Part shown: piece by piece, positions 6,718-15,107 of the stretch
Numbering within the stretch: the first letter of the stretch is position 1
Layout: every line of letters starts with the position of its first letter
IMG/VR virus record: IMGVR_UViG_3300018084_000005
Span: 1 to 49,497 of that record
Strand: one strand, 5' to 3'
Length of the DNA: 49,497 nucleotides
Source of the DNA: a virus
Notes under the pieces: model-generated
The model's input: only the letters and a program-made list of their open reading frames with translations
What the model was told of the DNA's origin: nothing
The model's database searches: none
Made by a program: the position numbers and the translations under genes

Positions 6718-8274
6718 ATGGCCCACAAGCAACTGCTGCGGGATTCGCTCAAGGAGCTCGACAGGGCAATCCCCGGCTATGTCGAGGCGGACAAGTTCTA
6801 CAAGGGCACGTTCGCCGAGCCCTTTCAGAGCCTGGTGATGCAGCGCCTGCTGATCCGCAAGGAGGTCAACTACAAGGCCGTGCTCAGCGCGGTTCCGGTT
6901 GACGCCGTTGTTGAGAAGCTGGAGATCGTCGACATCCAGTCCAACGACGAAGAGATCACGGACTTCCTGCAGGACGAGGTCTGGAAGGCGAACCAGTTCC
7001 AGTTCGTTCACAAGACCGCGATCCTCGCTGCCGAGAAGTTCGGCGACGCCTACATCTTCATGTGGCCCGAGTACGACGACGCAGAGGGTGCAGTCGACGA
7101 GACCGCGACGGGCGGCGAGGACGAGGACGGGGCGCAGCAGGAGCTCACGGGCATCGTGGCGTGCTACCAGTCGCCCATGAAGGTCCGCGTGTTCTACGAC
7201 GACATGAACCCGTCGAGGAAGACGCACGCCGTCAAGCGGCTCAAGACCGGCAAGGGCAAGCAGGAGCGGGCCTGGCTGTACCTCGAAGACGGCACCATCG
7301 AGCTGTACGAGACGCCGCTGAACAAGTGCGGGATCGACGACTTCGAGTACGTGGAGGACGTCGAGAACTACACGGGTGGTATCCCGTTCATCCACCTGCG
7401 GAACGACCTGCCCTACGGCTGCCCGCTGCACAAGAACGCATACGGTCCGCAGAACCAGATCACCAAGTTCCTCGTGAACGAGGTGTCGGGCTCGGACTTC
7501 AACGCGTTCCCGCAGCGGTACGCTCTGGCCAAGACGCGCTCTGCATCTTCCGGCGGCGACGACATCGACTGGTCGGGCACGGATGAGACCATCCCGGACA
7601 AGGACGAGAACATCGTCAGCAAGCTGGTCTCCGGACCGGGGCGTATCTGGGACATGTCGGGCTTCGACTCCGTGGGGCAGTTCGCCAGTGCGGACGTCGA
7701 GCAGTACCTGAAGCCGTTGGACAAGGCTGTGCAGCTCATGGCTGCCGCCACGAACACGCCGGTTTACTACTTCACTGCAGACAACGTGGGCGGAGGTACG
7801 CCTTCGGGTGAGGCCGTCCGTCAGCGTGACGCGCGCCTGAACACCAAGGCGGAGTGGCAGCAGAAGCTTCTGGACTCCCAGTTCGACGAGATGCTCATGA
7901 TGGCTGTGGACATCGCGTTCGACGCTCCTGACGACCTCTCGATCTCGATCAAGTGGAAGCCGATCGAGTACGTGCCGGAGACCGAGAAGCTGGAGCTCGT
8001 CCAGAAGAAGATCGACCTGGGCATCCCGCCTGCCATCGCGTTCGCGGAAGCGGGCTACGACGAGACCACGGTCCAGACGTGGCTCACGGGGCAGCCCAAC
8101 GACACCGAGCTGCTGCGCCGTGTGACCCTGCTCAACACCATGGGTGACGCGGTCCAGAAGATCGGCACCGCTGCGGCTCTGGGCATCGACCTGTCCCAGG
8201 CCAACGAACTGATCTCCGAGCTGTTCAGCGACATCGCTGGACTCCGCGAGAGCAACACCGACGAGGAAGGCTGA
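6718..8274 (+). CDS. portal protein
   Basis: 518 residues, consistent with the SPP1 gp6-like portal family that forms the dodecameric DNA channel at the capsid vertex. An acidic surface insertion (DETATGGEDEDGAQQ) lies near residue 130. The middle contains AYGPQNQITKFLVNEVSGSD and the later PLDKAVQLMAAATNTPVYYF segment typical of portal stem and wing regions, followed by GTPSGEAVRQRDARL. A longer frame upstream exists, but ATG 6718 has GAGGAGGTG just before it. It directly follows the large terminase and precedes the MuF gene. Confidence 0.9.
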   Translation: MAHKQLLRDSLKELDRAIPGYVEADKFYKGTFAEPFQSLVMQRLLIRKEVNYKAVLSAVPVDAVVEKLEIVDIQSNDEEITDFLQDEVWKANQFQFVHKTAILAAEKFGDAYIFMWPEYDDAEGAVDETATGGEDEDGAQQELTGIVACYQSPMKVRVFYDDMNPSRKTHAVKRLKTGKGKQERAWLYLEDGTIELYETPLNKCGIDDFEYVEDVENYTGGIPFIHLRNDLPYGCPLHKNAYGPQNQITKFLVNEVSGSDFNAFPQRYALAKTRSASSGGDDIDWSGTDETIPDKDENIVSKLVSGPGRIWDMSGFDSVGQFASADVEQYLKPLDKAVQLMAAATNTPVYYFTADNVGGGTPSGEAVRQRDARLNTKAEWQQKLLDSQFDEMLMMAVDIAFDAPDDLSISIKWKPIEYVPETEKLELVQKKIDLGIPPAIAFAEAGYDETTVQTWLTGQPNDTELLRRVTLLNTMGDAVQKIGTAAALGIDLSQANELISELFSDIAGLRESNTDEEG

Positions 8275-8279
8275 AGTCC

Positions 8280-8669
8280 ATGAACGCCGAGAGCTTGATG
8301 CACGAGCGCGGCAACGTCGCCGTCATCGCGCACAAGAACCAGTTCACCCGCGAGGAGAAGGATGCGCTGCGCAACAGCGATCTCGTCTTCGCGACCGGGG
8401 ACCACTACGTCCTGCCGATCACCGAAGAGGTCGAGCTCAACGACGCTCTCGCGCTCGCCGCGTACGAGGAGTTCGAGGAAGACCAGCGCACCCCGATCAC
8501 CGAGGTTGCTCCCGGCGGAGAGCCGACCATGGAGGACCTGCGCGGTCTGACGGTGGCGCGGCTCCAGGAGCTGGCCGACAACGAGAGCGTCGACCTGACC
8601 GGCCTCAAGCTCAAGGACGACATCCTGGGTCGGCTGGCGATGCACTTCGGGCTCGACCCGGCCAACTGA
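8280..8669 (+). CDS. hypothetical protein with HeH/SAP-like C-terminal motif
   Basis: 129 residues. The N-terminal half is unrecognised and partly acidic. The C-terminal 45 residues (EDLRGLTVARLQELADNE, then LTGLKLKDDILGRLAMHF) follow the helix-extended loop-helix pattern of HeH/SAP-like modules, small two-helix folds that bind DNA or protein. A similar pattern ends the SSB-like protein at 47638-48486. The ATG 8280 follows GAGGAAGG. Located between portal and MuF genes, so it may be a minor head component. Confidence 0.65.
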   Translation: MNAESLMHERGNVAVIAHKNQFTREEKDALRNSDLVFATGDHYVLPITEEVELNDALALAAYEEFEEDQRTPITEVAPGGEPTMEDLRGLTVARLQELADNESVDLTGLKLKDDILGRLAMHFGLDPAN

Positions 8670-8679
8670 GAGGTGTGAC

Positions 8680-8883
8680 ATGGCTGACCTTCTCGATGAA
8701 GCGATCGAGGATCTATACAAGCGCAAAGGCAGGAATGTCCGCGTCATCGATGAGAGCGACCCGACGCTCACCGGGAGGGATCGGGACACGCTGATGGCTG
8801 CAAGGACGATGAGGCGTGCGCTCCTGGTGAACAGGAGCGCATATGCCAACAGGATGGACCTGGAGAAGGCCAAGGAGGGATGA
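8680..8883 (+). CDS. hypothetical helical protein, 67 aa
   Basis: A short charged protein (MADLLDEAIEDLYKRKG...) predicted to be mostly helical, with no known motif. It lies between the head genes with a GAGAGGTG ribosome site and only three bases before the MuF-like gene, so it is surely co-translated with them. Possibly a head accessory or assembly factor. Confidence 0.65.
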   Translation: MADLLDEAIEDLYKRKGRNVRVIDESDPTLTGRDRDTLMAARTMRRALLVNRSAYANRMDLEKAKEG

Positions 8884-8886
8884 CCG

Positions 8887-9945
8887 ATGGCCGACCCGAT
8901 CAACGCTGAAGAGCTGCTGGCTCTTGTGCAGCAGAAGCAGATCGACGTGATTGCCGGCATCGAGGACAAGGCGATCAAGGCGGCTACAGAGAAGCGCTTC
9001 GCTGCCATCGACGATGCCATCGGGTCGGCCACGTCCAACTGGATCAAGGCGTTCGGCACGATGTCGGCTGACGGCGAGGGTGCGCCGCTCGACGACATCC
9101 TCCGGAAGGCGCTGTCCGCGAGCAACGGCGCGCTCAAGGGGCTGGAGGGTTCGGTCATCTCGGCCCTCTCGGAAGCCGTAGGCTCAGCCGTAACGGCCGC
9201 ACAGGCGCAGGGTAAGGACTTCGTTGAGGCCGCCACCGGGAAGCGCGCAGCTGCCAAGGTAGCGACGCCTGCGGTGTCCCTGGCCGAAGAGCGCGCGGCC
9301 GTGAAGGCGGCAGTCAAGGAAGGCGAAGGGATCTTCAAGAGGATCCTGCGCAAGCCGGTTATCGAGCGTCTCGGTCTGCGTGGCGTGCTGTCGGGGCTGC
9401 GTCAGGCTCGCAATGTCGTATCGCGCGCCAAGTCCACGATCACGACGTCGGTGAACGCCAACGTCACCAAGACGATGCAGGCAACCTCGGTCGCCAACAA
9501 GGCGAAGTACGAGGTGTGGGTGTCCGAGCGCGACGCGTGCGTGAACTGCCTCGCCTATGCCGGCAAGATCGTGCCCGTTGGAGAAGGCTGGCAAGAGGGC
9601 CTCTCGTGGGATCCCAAGCAGAACGATCCGCAGCCCAAGGGAAGGGGCAAGGGAGTTCGTCCGCCTCTCCATCCACATTGCCGATGCAGGCCCGTTCCGT
9701 GGGATCCAGCGTGGGCTCGTGAAGGCGAGGTAAGCTTGCCGGAAGCGGTCAGCCGAGAAGCGCAAAGGTCCATCGCAAGAGGATTCTCACTCCCTTCCGA
9801 ATCCAATGCAGCGAGGATCCGAGCGTTGAAGAAGCTGCTTTCGGGCAGCCCCGATCTCCCCAAGACCGTGCTCGAACGAGCTCGTCGTGATTTGAAGAAT
9901 GGCGAGTTCGCAAGAGGTCGGAGTGTTCCGACCACGAATCCCTAA
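8887..9945 (+). CDS. MuF-like minor head protein
   Basis: 352 residues. The C-terminal region has the Mu gpF signature: the ERDACVNCLAYAG motif, then a proline-rich gap and LHPHCRCRPVPW, a metal-binding Cys/His constellation. The N-terminal 200 residues are helical and Ala-rich, as usual for the portal-proximal part. Proteins of this family help assemble the head and may be injected. Its place between portal and scaffold is standard. The tail beyond residue 290 is basic and unrecognised. Confidence 0.85.
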   Translation: MADPINAEELLALVQQKQIDVIAGIEDKAIKAATEKRFAAIDDAIGSATSNWIKAFGTMSADGEGAPLDDILRKALSASNGALKGLEGSVISALSEAVGSAVTAAQAQGKDFVEAATGKRAAAKVATPAVSLAEERAAVKAAVKEGEGIFKRILRKPVIERLGLRGVLSGLRQARNVVSRAKSTITTSVNANVTKTMQATSVANKAKYEVWVSERDACVNCLAYAGKIVPVGEGWQEGLSWDPKQNDPQPKGRGKGVRPPLHPHCRCRPVPWDPAWAREGEVSLPEAVSREAQRSIARGFSLPSESNAARIRALKKLLSGSPDLPKTVLERARRDLKNGEFARGRSVPTTNP

Positions 9946-9957
9946 GGACTACTGCAC

Positions 9958-10845
9958 ATGATGAAGCACCTTCTCCGTCCTGGAATGCAGGCCGCGATGT
10001 CCGTGGGAACGGACCTCCTGACCGCATCCGGTGTGGACGGATACGAGCCTGGGTGGGCTCACCCCTACGCCACGGATCCCTTCTCGCCCGTGTTCTACGC
10101 CGATGGTGGCGACGAGGACGACGACGAGGATGAAGAGGACGAGGAGGACGACAAGGGCAAGGAGGACGAGGACGACGACGATGACGACGATGACGAGGAC
10201 AAGGGCAAGACGCCCGAGGAACTCGCCGCCGAAGTCAAGCGTCTGCGTGCCGCGTACCTCAAGAAGCTCAAGAACTCCAAGAACCGTGGCACCCGGCTGA
10301 CGGCTGCGGAGGCGGAGAAGGCGAAGCTGCAGTCCGAGTACGCCACTCTGCAGGAGCAGTTCGACGAGCTCAAGAAGACTGCCGGCAAGGAGGTCGACTC
10401 CGAGGCCGCGACGCGCCGCATCAACGAGCTCATCGAGAAGGCGCGCGACGAGGGCAAGGAAGCGTTCAAGCCCACCGTCATCCGCATGGCCGCCCGTGCC
10501 GAGCTCATGGCGGCCGGTGCCCGTCCCGCCCTGGTGGACCGCCTGGTCCGGATGATCGACGTCGGTGAGGTCGACATCGACGACGAGGACGGCACCATCG
10601 ACGTCACCGACCAGGTGGACGCCCTCAAGAAGGACATGCCCGAGATGTTCGGGCCGAAGCGGGCCACCACCGCGCGGAAGCGCAAGGCCGCTGGTTCGGG
10701 CGGGGGCGAGGGATCCGGCGGCGGTGCTGGCACCGGCAAGGGTGCGGCCCGCAAGGCTGGTGGCTCCGGCGGCGGCGACGAGGGTGCCGGTGAGGAGAAG
10801 CTCACGGCCGCACAGAAGGTGGCGAACCGGCTGCGAGGCCTGTAA
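9958..10845 (+). CDS. capsid scaffolding protein
   Basis: 295 residues with the typical scaffold layout: a very acidic Asp/Glu run (about residues 50-80), a long coiled-coil helix (about 85-150, with LRAAYLKKLKNSKNRG and similar heptads), further helices, then a Gly/Lys-rich flexible stretch and a basic helical end (TAAQKVANRLRGL) that would bind the capsid protein. It directly precedes the major capsid gene. Starts at 9958 or the adjacent ATG 9961. Sequence identity of scaffolds is low, so the call rests on composition and position. Confidence 0.85.
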   Translation: MMKHLLRPGMQAAMSVGTDLLTASGVDGYEPGWAHPYATDPFSPVFYADGGDEDDDEDEEDEEDDKGKEDEDDDDDDDDEDKGKTPEELAAEVKRLRAAYLKKLKNSKNRGTRLTAAEAEKAKLQSEYATLQEQFDELKKTAGKEVDSEAATRRINELIEKARDEGKEAFKPTVIRMAARAELMAAGARPALVDRLVRMIDVGEVDIDDEDGTIDVTDQVDALKKDMPEMFGPKRATTARKRKAAGSGGGEGSGGGAGTGKGAARKAGGSGGGDEGAGEEKLTAAQKVANRLRGL

Positions 10846-10856
10846 GCCAGAACACG

Positions 10857-10884
10857 GTGCATGGGGTATCATTACCCCGAGCAC
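10857..10884 (+). repeat. hairpin containing the capsid promoter-like motif
   Basis: GGGGTA-TCAT-TACCCC is a perfect 6-base stem, extended by GTGC and GCAC outer arms with a short bulge. The GGTATCATT element lies inside. It follows the scaffold stop by about ten bases and might combine termination, promoter and operator functions. Confidence 0.5.
10865..10873 (+). promoter_or_regulatory. candidate -10 element GGTATCATT upstream of major capsid gene
   Basis: Same nine bases as at 6608-6616, and about 108 bases before the capsid ATG. An additional promoter for the most abundant virion protein would be expected biologically. Confidence 0.5.
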
Positions 10885-10908
10885 ACCGGCCTTGTGCCGA
10901 GTGCAGCA

Positions 10909-10941
10909 GCCCTGGGTGGGGCAAGGATCCCCGCCTGGGGC
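10909..10941 (+). ncRNA. conserved two-hairpin leader, copy 2 (before capsid)
   Basis: Aligns with 6633-6666 over its whole length with few changes and one single-base gap; the second hairpin keeps its pairing as CCCC-GCCT-GGGG despite base changes, which hints at selection on structure. It lies between GGTATCATT and the GGAAGGAG ribosome site of the capsid gene. Confidence 0.5.
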
Positions 10942-10981
10942 TGTTTGCATTGATCATCTCATCTCCTGGAAGGAGCCCTTC

Positions 10982-12055
10982 ATGGAATTCTCCATGGACG
11001 CATGGGCTGCGCGCAAGGCCAAGTATGCGGCCGAGCTCGCTGCCCGCGATGTGTGGACCGAGTTCGAGCCCGGCGACGTCGTCGGCTACCGCGCGAGCGG
11101 TGCGCCCATCCTGTTCGCAGCCGGTGGTGCGGCGGACAACTTCGACGACTGGATCCCGGAGGAGACCGACTCCGCCGTCATCCAGCGCGTCGCGCAGGTC
11201 TCGGCCGTGGAGTTCTTCGGGCGTCACACCCCGATGTCCACCGCGACCAAGAAGGAGCCGCGCTCCTCGGGCATGGAGGTCAAGACCCTCGGCAAGTCGG
11301 GTCAGTACACCTCCAGCAACGACGAGAACGACGACGTCCTGCTCACCGCGCGGAAGCACACCGGCCTCCTGACCGTGGCGGAAGAGGACCTGAACGACTC
11401 TGCGGCGGACATCATCGCCACCAAGGAGCGCGACTGGGCCACCTCCTACGCCAAGTACTTCGACAACGCGACGCTCGCGACCTCCGCTGCGGAGAACGCG
11501 CCGACCGTCCCGTACACGTCGGTGTACTACGCGCTCACGCAGACCAACGCGACCACCGGCTACACGGCCAACGACAACATCGTCGGCACCGTGACGGTCG
11601 GCGAGGTCACCTACGACGAGCTGTCCGAGGCGCTCGGTCGGTACGAGGACGGCGACTACTTCGACGAGTCGATGTCGGTCGTCATCGCGCACCCGACCTT
11701 CCGCAAGCAGCTCCGTCAGATCAAGGACGACCAGGGCCAGCCGATCTTCGTGCGGGGTCAGGGCGGTGACGCCGGTACGCCGGACACCGTCTTCGACATC
11801 CCCGTCCGTTGGTCGAACGGCTGCCGCCTGTCCGCCACGGCCTCTGCCGCTCCGGCCGGTGCCCCGATCATGGTCTTCGGCAACCGCGACTTCCTGATCG
11901 TCGGCGACCGCTCGACCGTCGAGACCCAGCCGATCCCGGCCGCGATCTCCACGACCGACGAGGCCAACGTCAAGATCCGCGTCCGCAAGGGCTTCGCGAT
12001 CGGCCACGAGAAGGCGTTCGCCGTCCTCATCGACGACGGCTCCGCCCTGAGCTGA
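10982..12055 (+). CDS. major capsid protein (HK97 fold)
   Basis: 357 residues, within the usual range of HK97-type capsid proteins without a fused scaffold domain. The segments SAVIQRVAQVSAVEFFGRHT, then KHTGLLTVAEEDLNDS (spine helix region) and AHPTFRKQLRQIKDDQGQPI are typical, as is the ending in which beta-strands lead to FAIGHEKAFAVL. ATG 10982 follows GGAAGGAG. The gene is preceded by scaffold and its own leader and followed by a strong hairpin terminator, consistent with high, separately controlled expression. Confidence 0.93.
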   Translation: MEFSMDAWAARKAKYAAELAARDVWTEFEPGDVVGYRASGAPILFAAGGAADNFDDWIPEETDSAVIQRVAQVSAVEFFGRHTPMSTATKKEPRSSGMEVKTLGKSGQYTSSNDENDDVLLTARKHTGLLTVAEEDLNDSAADIIATKERDWATSYAKYFDNATLATSAAENAPTVPYTSVYYALTQTNATTGYTANDNIVGTVTVGEVTYDELSEALGRYEDGDYFDESMSVVIAHPTFRKQLRQIKDDQGQPIFVRGQGGDAGTPDTVFDIPVRWSNGCRLSATASAAPAGAPIMVFGNRDFLIVGDRSTVETQPIPAAISTTDEANVKIRVRKGFAIGHEKAFAVLIDDGSALS

Positions 12056-12097
12056 TCTCCGTAAGGCCGTACACGCCCCGTAGGCGGCCTGCGAGTG

Positions 12098-12130
12098 ACG
12101 GCCCGGTCCCCTTGCCGGGGATCGGGCCGT
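12098..12130 (+). terminator. GC-rich hairpin terminator after capsid gene
   Basis: Fourteen-base arms ACGGCCCGGTCCCC and GGGGATCGGGCCGT (one G-T pair) with a TTGCC loop, followed by TTCTC. No long T run, as is common in high-GC genomes. Probably partial, because head-tail genes follow without an obvious new promoter. Confidence 0.75.
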
Positions 12131-12182
12131 TCTCACGTTACACGCCCACCGAGGACCCAAGACGACCGCGAGGAGGACGAAC

Positions 12183-12677
12183 GTGTCAACGCCGGAGGAG
12201 TGCACGGACACCTGGGCCACCCCGGCCGAGGCGAGCACGATCACTGGAGTAACGCTTTACCAGTCAGACTTGAACACCGCACAGTCGATCATCGACTTGT
12301 TCACGGACCTCCACTATGGACTCGTTGACGACCTCCAGCCGCGCACGTTGCGCATCCTGAAGCAGGCCGTCAGCTGGCAGGCCAAGTGGCAGAAGGAGCA
12401 GGGTACCGAGGACTTCGGTACCGGGCTCGAGAAGCAGAGCGAATCGCTCGGCGACTACAGTTACACCAACGGCTCCGGCGGTTCGGGGTCGGGCGGCAGC
12501 TCGGAGGATTCCGCGATGCTCGCGCCGATCGCGCAGCGCTGGATAACCAAGCTCGGATGGAAGCGCACCCGCACGATCGACCCGCTCACCCCGAGTGAAA
12601 AGATCCTCGTGGAGAACGGCGACATCGACGGGATCTTCCCGTGGATCCAGCGCCCCGATATCGGATCGGGGTACTGA
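12183..12677 (+). CDS. head-tail connector (adaptor) protein
   Basis: 164 residues. The first 100 residues are helical (residues 28-80, with LNTAQSIIDLFTDL and LKQAVSWQAKWQK) as in gp6/gp15-like adaptors that bind the portal. A Gly/Ser-rich linker (about 96-108) follows, then a short C-terminal part. The GTG start at 12183 has GAGGAGG upstream. First gene after the capsid, the standard place for the adaptor. Assignment is by position and helical pattern. Confidence 0.7.
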   Translation: MSTPEECTDTWATPAEASTITGVTLYQSDLNTAQSIIDLFTDLHYGLVDDLQPRTLRILKQAVSWQAKWQKEQGTEDFGTGLEKQSESLGDYSYTNGSGGSGSGGSSEDSAMLAPIAQRWITKLGWKRTRTIDPLTPSEKILVENGDIDGIFPWIQRPDIGSGY

Positions 12678-12678
12678 G

Positions 12679-13020
12679 ATGAGCTTGGTGACACATCTGC
12701 TCAAGCAGACCGCCGATGTCTATCGACGGACTGAAGTGTCGGACGGGCAAGGTGGAGTGGATTACTCCTATGCCCTGCTTGAGAGCGCACGCAGAGTCAA
12801 GATTGACCAAGCGTCCGCCAGGGAGCAGTTCGAGGCTGAGCAGGCTGGTGCATCTCTGACCCACAAGGTGTACCAGAATCATGACGACGACATCCAGCGC
12901 GGCGATGAATATCGCCAGGGCTCGGATCATTTCCGTGTGATGAACGTCGTCAAGCCCTCCACGTCCGGGGTCTATCTCCGGGCAGACGTGGAGCTCATCC
13001 AGAGCGAGCAGGGGAGTTGA
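12679..13020 (+). CDS. head closure (stopper) protein
   Basis: 113 residues of beta-rich protein (VYRRTEVSDGQGGVDYSYAL, then DEYRQGSDHFRVMNVV and YLRADVELIQ) with the pattern of SPP1 gp16-like head-closure proteins, which sit under the adaptor and hold the packaged DNA. ATG 12679 follows one base after the adaptor stop; upstream in-frame starts fall inside that gene. Family assignment from order and strand pattern. Confidence 0.7.
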   Translation: MSLVTHLLKQTADVYRRTEVSDGQGGVDYSYALLESARRVKIDQASAREQFEAEQAGASLTHKVYQNHDDDIQRGDEYRQGSDHFRVMNVVKPSTSGVYLRADVELIQSEQGS

Positions 13021-13022
13021 TC

Positions 13023-13199
13023 ATGGCCGACATCGAGAAGCCCTCTCAGGAGGCGAAGCCGATCGGCCCCACCGAGGCGCGTGAGCGGGCGGAAGCTGCA
13101 GCCCGTGCCGGGCAGTGGGAAGAGTCGCAAGCATGGTCTCTGCTCGGCCTGCTCGCTCTGGAAAGGCGCAACGCGTCGGGAGGTCGTCGTGGGAATTAG
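13023..13199 (+). CDS. small hypothetical protein, 58 aa
   Basis: A short charged and alanine-rich protein (PTEARERAEAAARAGQWEES) likely to be helical. It overlaps the next gene by 11 bases and begins two bases after the previous stop. Small frames of this sort occur between connector genes in actinophages; no function is known. Confidence 0.55.
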   Translation: MADIEKPSQEAKPIGPTEARERAEAAARAGQWEESQAWSLLGLLALERRNASGGRRGN

Positions 13200-13539
13200 G
13201 GCACGCGGCATCCGAGCCGCGCAGAACCGGCTCAACAGCCTGGCCGACCGGATCGCGGGTGCGACCGAGGAGGCCATCAGCGACTTCGCCGACGAGGTTG
13301 TGGACCACATGAAGGGCGTCGTTCCGGTCGACACCGGCAGGCTCCGCGACTCCATCGACAAGCAGGTCTCCGGAACGCAGGTCACCGTCGGACCGCGCGG
13401 GGTGGAGTACGCCTCGTTCGTCGAATACGGGACCAGCCGAGGACCGGCTCAGCCGTACGTACGACCGACGATCCAGTGGGTGCGGGCTAACGGTCCGGCC
13501 CGCATCGCGAGGCGCATCGAAGGAGTGATCGAGGAATGA
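13189..13539 (+). CDS. HK97 gp10-like tail completion protein
   Basis: 116 residues with the hallmark pattern VPVDTGRLRDSI, then YASFVEYGTSRGPAQPYVRP, seen in HK97 gp10-type neck or tail-completion proteins. The start is GTG 13189 inside the end of the preceding small gene, with GGGAGG upstream; the frame is open further back to 13081 but that part has no ribosome site and lies inside the small gene. It joins the head to the tail. Confidence 0.85.
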   Translation: MGIRARGIRAAQNRLNSLADRIAGATEEAISDFADEVVDHMKGVVPVDTGRLRDSIDKQVSGTQVTVGPRGVEYASFVEYGTSRGPAQPYVRPTIQWVRANGPARIARRIEGVIEE

Positions 13540-13952
13540 GCACTCCCGCATCGCTGCCGCCTTTCAACGAGCTTCAGAAGCAGCTGTTCGTCGCTCTCGA
13601 TGGCGACATCTCTGCTCCTGTATACGACAATGTTCCAGAGGACGCGGCTAAGCCCTGGGTGACGATTGGTGAAGTGTTCGCTATTCCGGACACATGGCAC
13701 GGTGGATTTGGCTGGGACATCCTGGCCACGATCCACGTGTGGACCAAATCCCTCGGCTTCAAGTCGGCCCTGGACATTGCCCAGGAGATACTCCCCATCC
13801 TGGACCACAAGCGGGCATCCCTTGCCCTGCCGGACTCCTGGTCGGTTGTCTCAATTCGATTCGTGTCGCTCGCTACCCTGCGCGACCCGGACCCCGAGAT
13901 CCGCCACGTACCGGTACAATTCCGGATAGTGATTCACCAGCAGGAGGTGTGA
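13536..13952 (+). CDS. tail terminator protein
   Basis: 138 residues with the alpha/beta pattern of tail terminator proteins (lambda gpU type): an early KQLFVALDGD segment, KPWVTIGE strand, DILATIHVWTKSLG strand, then a helix (ALDIAQEILPIL) and final strands. These proteins form a ring that ends the tail tube. ATG 13536 overlaps the previous stop by four bases. It lies immediately before the major tail protein, as usual. Confidence 0.78.
   Translation: MSTPASLPPFNELQKQLFVALDGDISAPVYDNVPEDAAKPWVTIGEVFAIPDTWHGGFGWDILATIHVWTKSLGFKSALDIAQEILPILDHKRASLALPDSWSVVSIRFVSLATLRDPDPEIRHVPVQFRIVIHQQEV
13913..13921 (+). promoter_or_regulatory. candidate -10 element GGTACAATT upstream of major tail gene
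   Basis: Fits the GGTANNATT pattern and lies within the last codons of the tail terminator gene, 35 bases before the major tail protein ATG. Flanked by CCGG on each side. An internal promoter for an abundant structural protein is plausible. Confidence 0.4.
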
Positions 13953-13955
13953 CCA

Positions 13956-14393
13956 ATGGCAGGACAGGATGCATGGGGTACCCAGTTCAAGCGTGAGACC
14001 AACACGCCTGGGACCTTCGAGGTCGTGGCCAACATCACGGACATCTCGGGTCCGAGTCGGGAGCGGGAGGCCATCGAGGTCACCGCGCACGACTCGCCCG
14101 ACCAGTACCGCGAGTTCGTCAAGGGCCTCAAGGACGGCGGGGAGGTCGAGATCACGATCAACTACGACCCCGGCGTCGCGACGGTCGCGGTGCTCGACGA
14201 CGACTTCGAGGAGGACGACAACCGGAACTACCAGGTCGTCATCTTCCCGGACACGGCCGACGAGTACACCTGGGACTTCGAGGGCCTCATCACCGCGAAC
14301 GGCGACGAGTTCCCGCACGACGACAAGATGGAGAGGACGGTGACCGTGAAGATCAGCGGCAAGCCGGTCCTCACCCACACCGCTGGCAGCTGA
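13956..14393 (+). CDS. major tail protein
   Basis: 145 residues, short but typical of the tube-forming beta-sandwich proteins of siphoviruses. It has characteristic segments ITDISGPSREREAIEVTAHD and REFVKGLKDGGEVEITINYD. There is no extra C-terminal immunoglobulin-like domain. It has a strong GGAGG ribosome site and a possible own promoter (13913). It is followed by the tail assembly chaperones, which confirms the call. Confidence 0.88.
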   Translation: MAGQDAWGTQFKRETNTPGTFEVVANITDISGPSREREAIEVTAHDSPDQYREFVKGLKDGGEVEITINYDPGVATVAVLDDDFEEDDNRNYQVVIFPDTADEYTWDFEGLITANGDEFPHDDKMERTVTVKISGKPVLTHTAGS

Positions 14394-14406
14394 GGAAGAG
14401 CGCATC

Positions 14407-14811
14407 ATGGCACTGTTGGGCAAGCAGCAGATCAACGCGGTAGTCGACCGCAAGTGGGAAGACGTCGAGGTCCCCGAGTGGGGCGGAGAGGTTCGTCTCA
14501 TGGAGCTCTCGGCAGCCGATCGCGGCTACATCGAGGCGGGCTCGGTCGTGGCGAACGGGCAGACGCCCGCTCTCAAGGTCGAGTCGCTCAAGGTGTACCG
14601 CGAGAAGCTCGTCTCGTTCGGGCTCGTGGACGAGAACTTCGAGCGGCTGTACACCAACAAGGAGATCGTTGACCTCGGCAAGAAGTCGGGCCAGGTCATC
14701 GAGCGTCTCGCGGACAAGGTGCAGAAGCTCTCGGGCATGGGCCGATACGCCGTGAAGGAAGCCGAGGGAAACTCCGACGCCGCCCCGAGCTCCTCTTCCG
14801 CTTCCGACTAG
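14407..14811 (+). CDS. tail assembly chaperone, short form
   Basis: 134 residues; the upstream product of the chaperone pair (lambda gpG-like). It helps polymerise tail tube on the tape measure and is not retained in virions in known systems. The Ser-rich end (DAAPSSSSASD) after residue 120 is downstream of a frameshift site, so it is present only in the non-shifted form. Confidence 0.8.
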   Translation: MALLGKQQINAVVDRKWEDVEVPEWGGEVRLMELSAADRGYIEAGSVVANGQTPALKVESLKVYREKLVSFGLVDENFERLYTNKEIVDLGKKSGQVIERLADKVQKLSGMGRYAVKEAEGNSDAAPSSSSASD

Positions 14812-15107
14812 CAGAACACCTCGGGATGACCGTGGCCGACCTGGACTCCCGAATGGGTGCGTCCGAGCTGACCGAGTGGATCGCGTTCGAGAATGTAACC
14901 GGTCCGCTCGGTCGGCGTCGTCAGGACATCCAGGCGGCCACAATTGCGGCCACCATAGCCAATGCCAACCGGGGCAAGAAGGGCAGGAAGTTCAAGCTGT
15001 CCGACTTCCTGATCCCGTACGGCACGTCGGAGAAGAAGACGCCTGAGCAGATGCTCGCGGCGATCAAGAGCATCAACAAGTCGATGGGAGGTGAAGAACG
15101 TGGCTGA
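14407..15107 (+). CDS. tail assembly chaperone, long form by -1 frameshift
   Basis: The heptamer GGGAAAC at 14766-14772 is read G-GGA-AAC in the chaperone frame, a classical X-XXY-YYZ slippery site. A -1 shift enters a frame that is open from there to 15107 and gives a 233-residue fusion. The conserved stretch RLAEHLGMTVADLDSRMGAS begins upstream of the only ATG (14826) of the second frame, so that frame is best expressed by shifting. This arrangement (gpG/gpGT) is general in siphoviruses. No long downstream pseudoknot was verified. Confidence 0.85.
14766..14772 (+). other. programmed -1 frameshift slippery site GGGAAAC
   Basis: In phase with the upstream chaperone codons (GAG GGA AAC). Slippage to GGG AAA gives the downstream chaperone frame, which has no stop before 15107. 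Confidence 0.85.

Noticed and set aside
10095-10862. Ser-rich minus-strand frame
   Set aside because: Shadow of the Asp/Glu run of the scaffold; serine repeats arise from the reverse complement of GAC/GAG codons.
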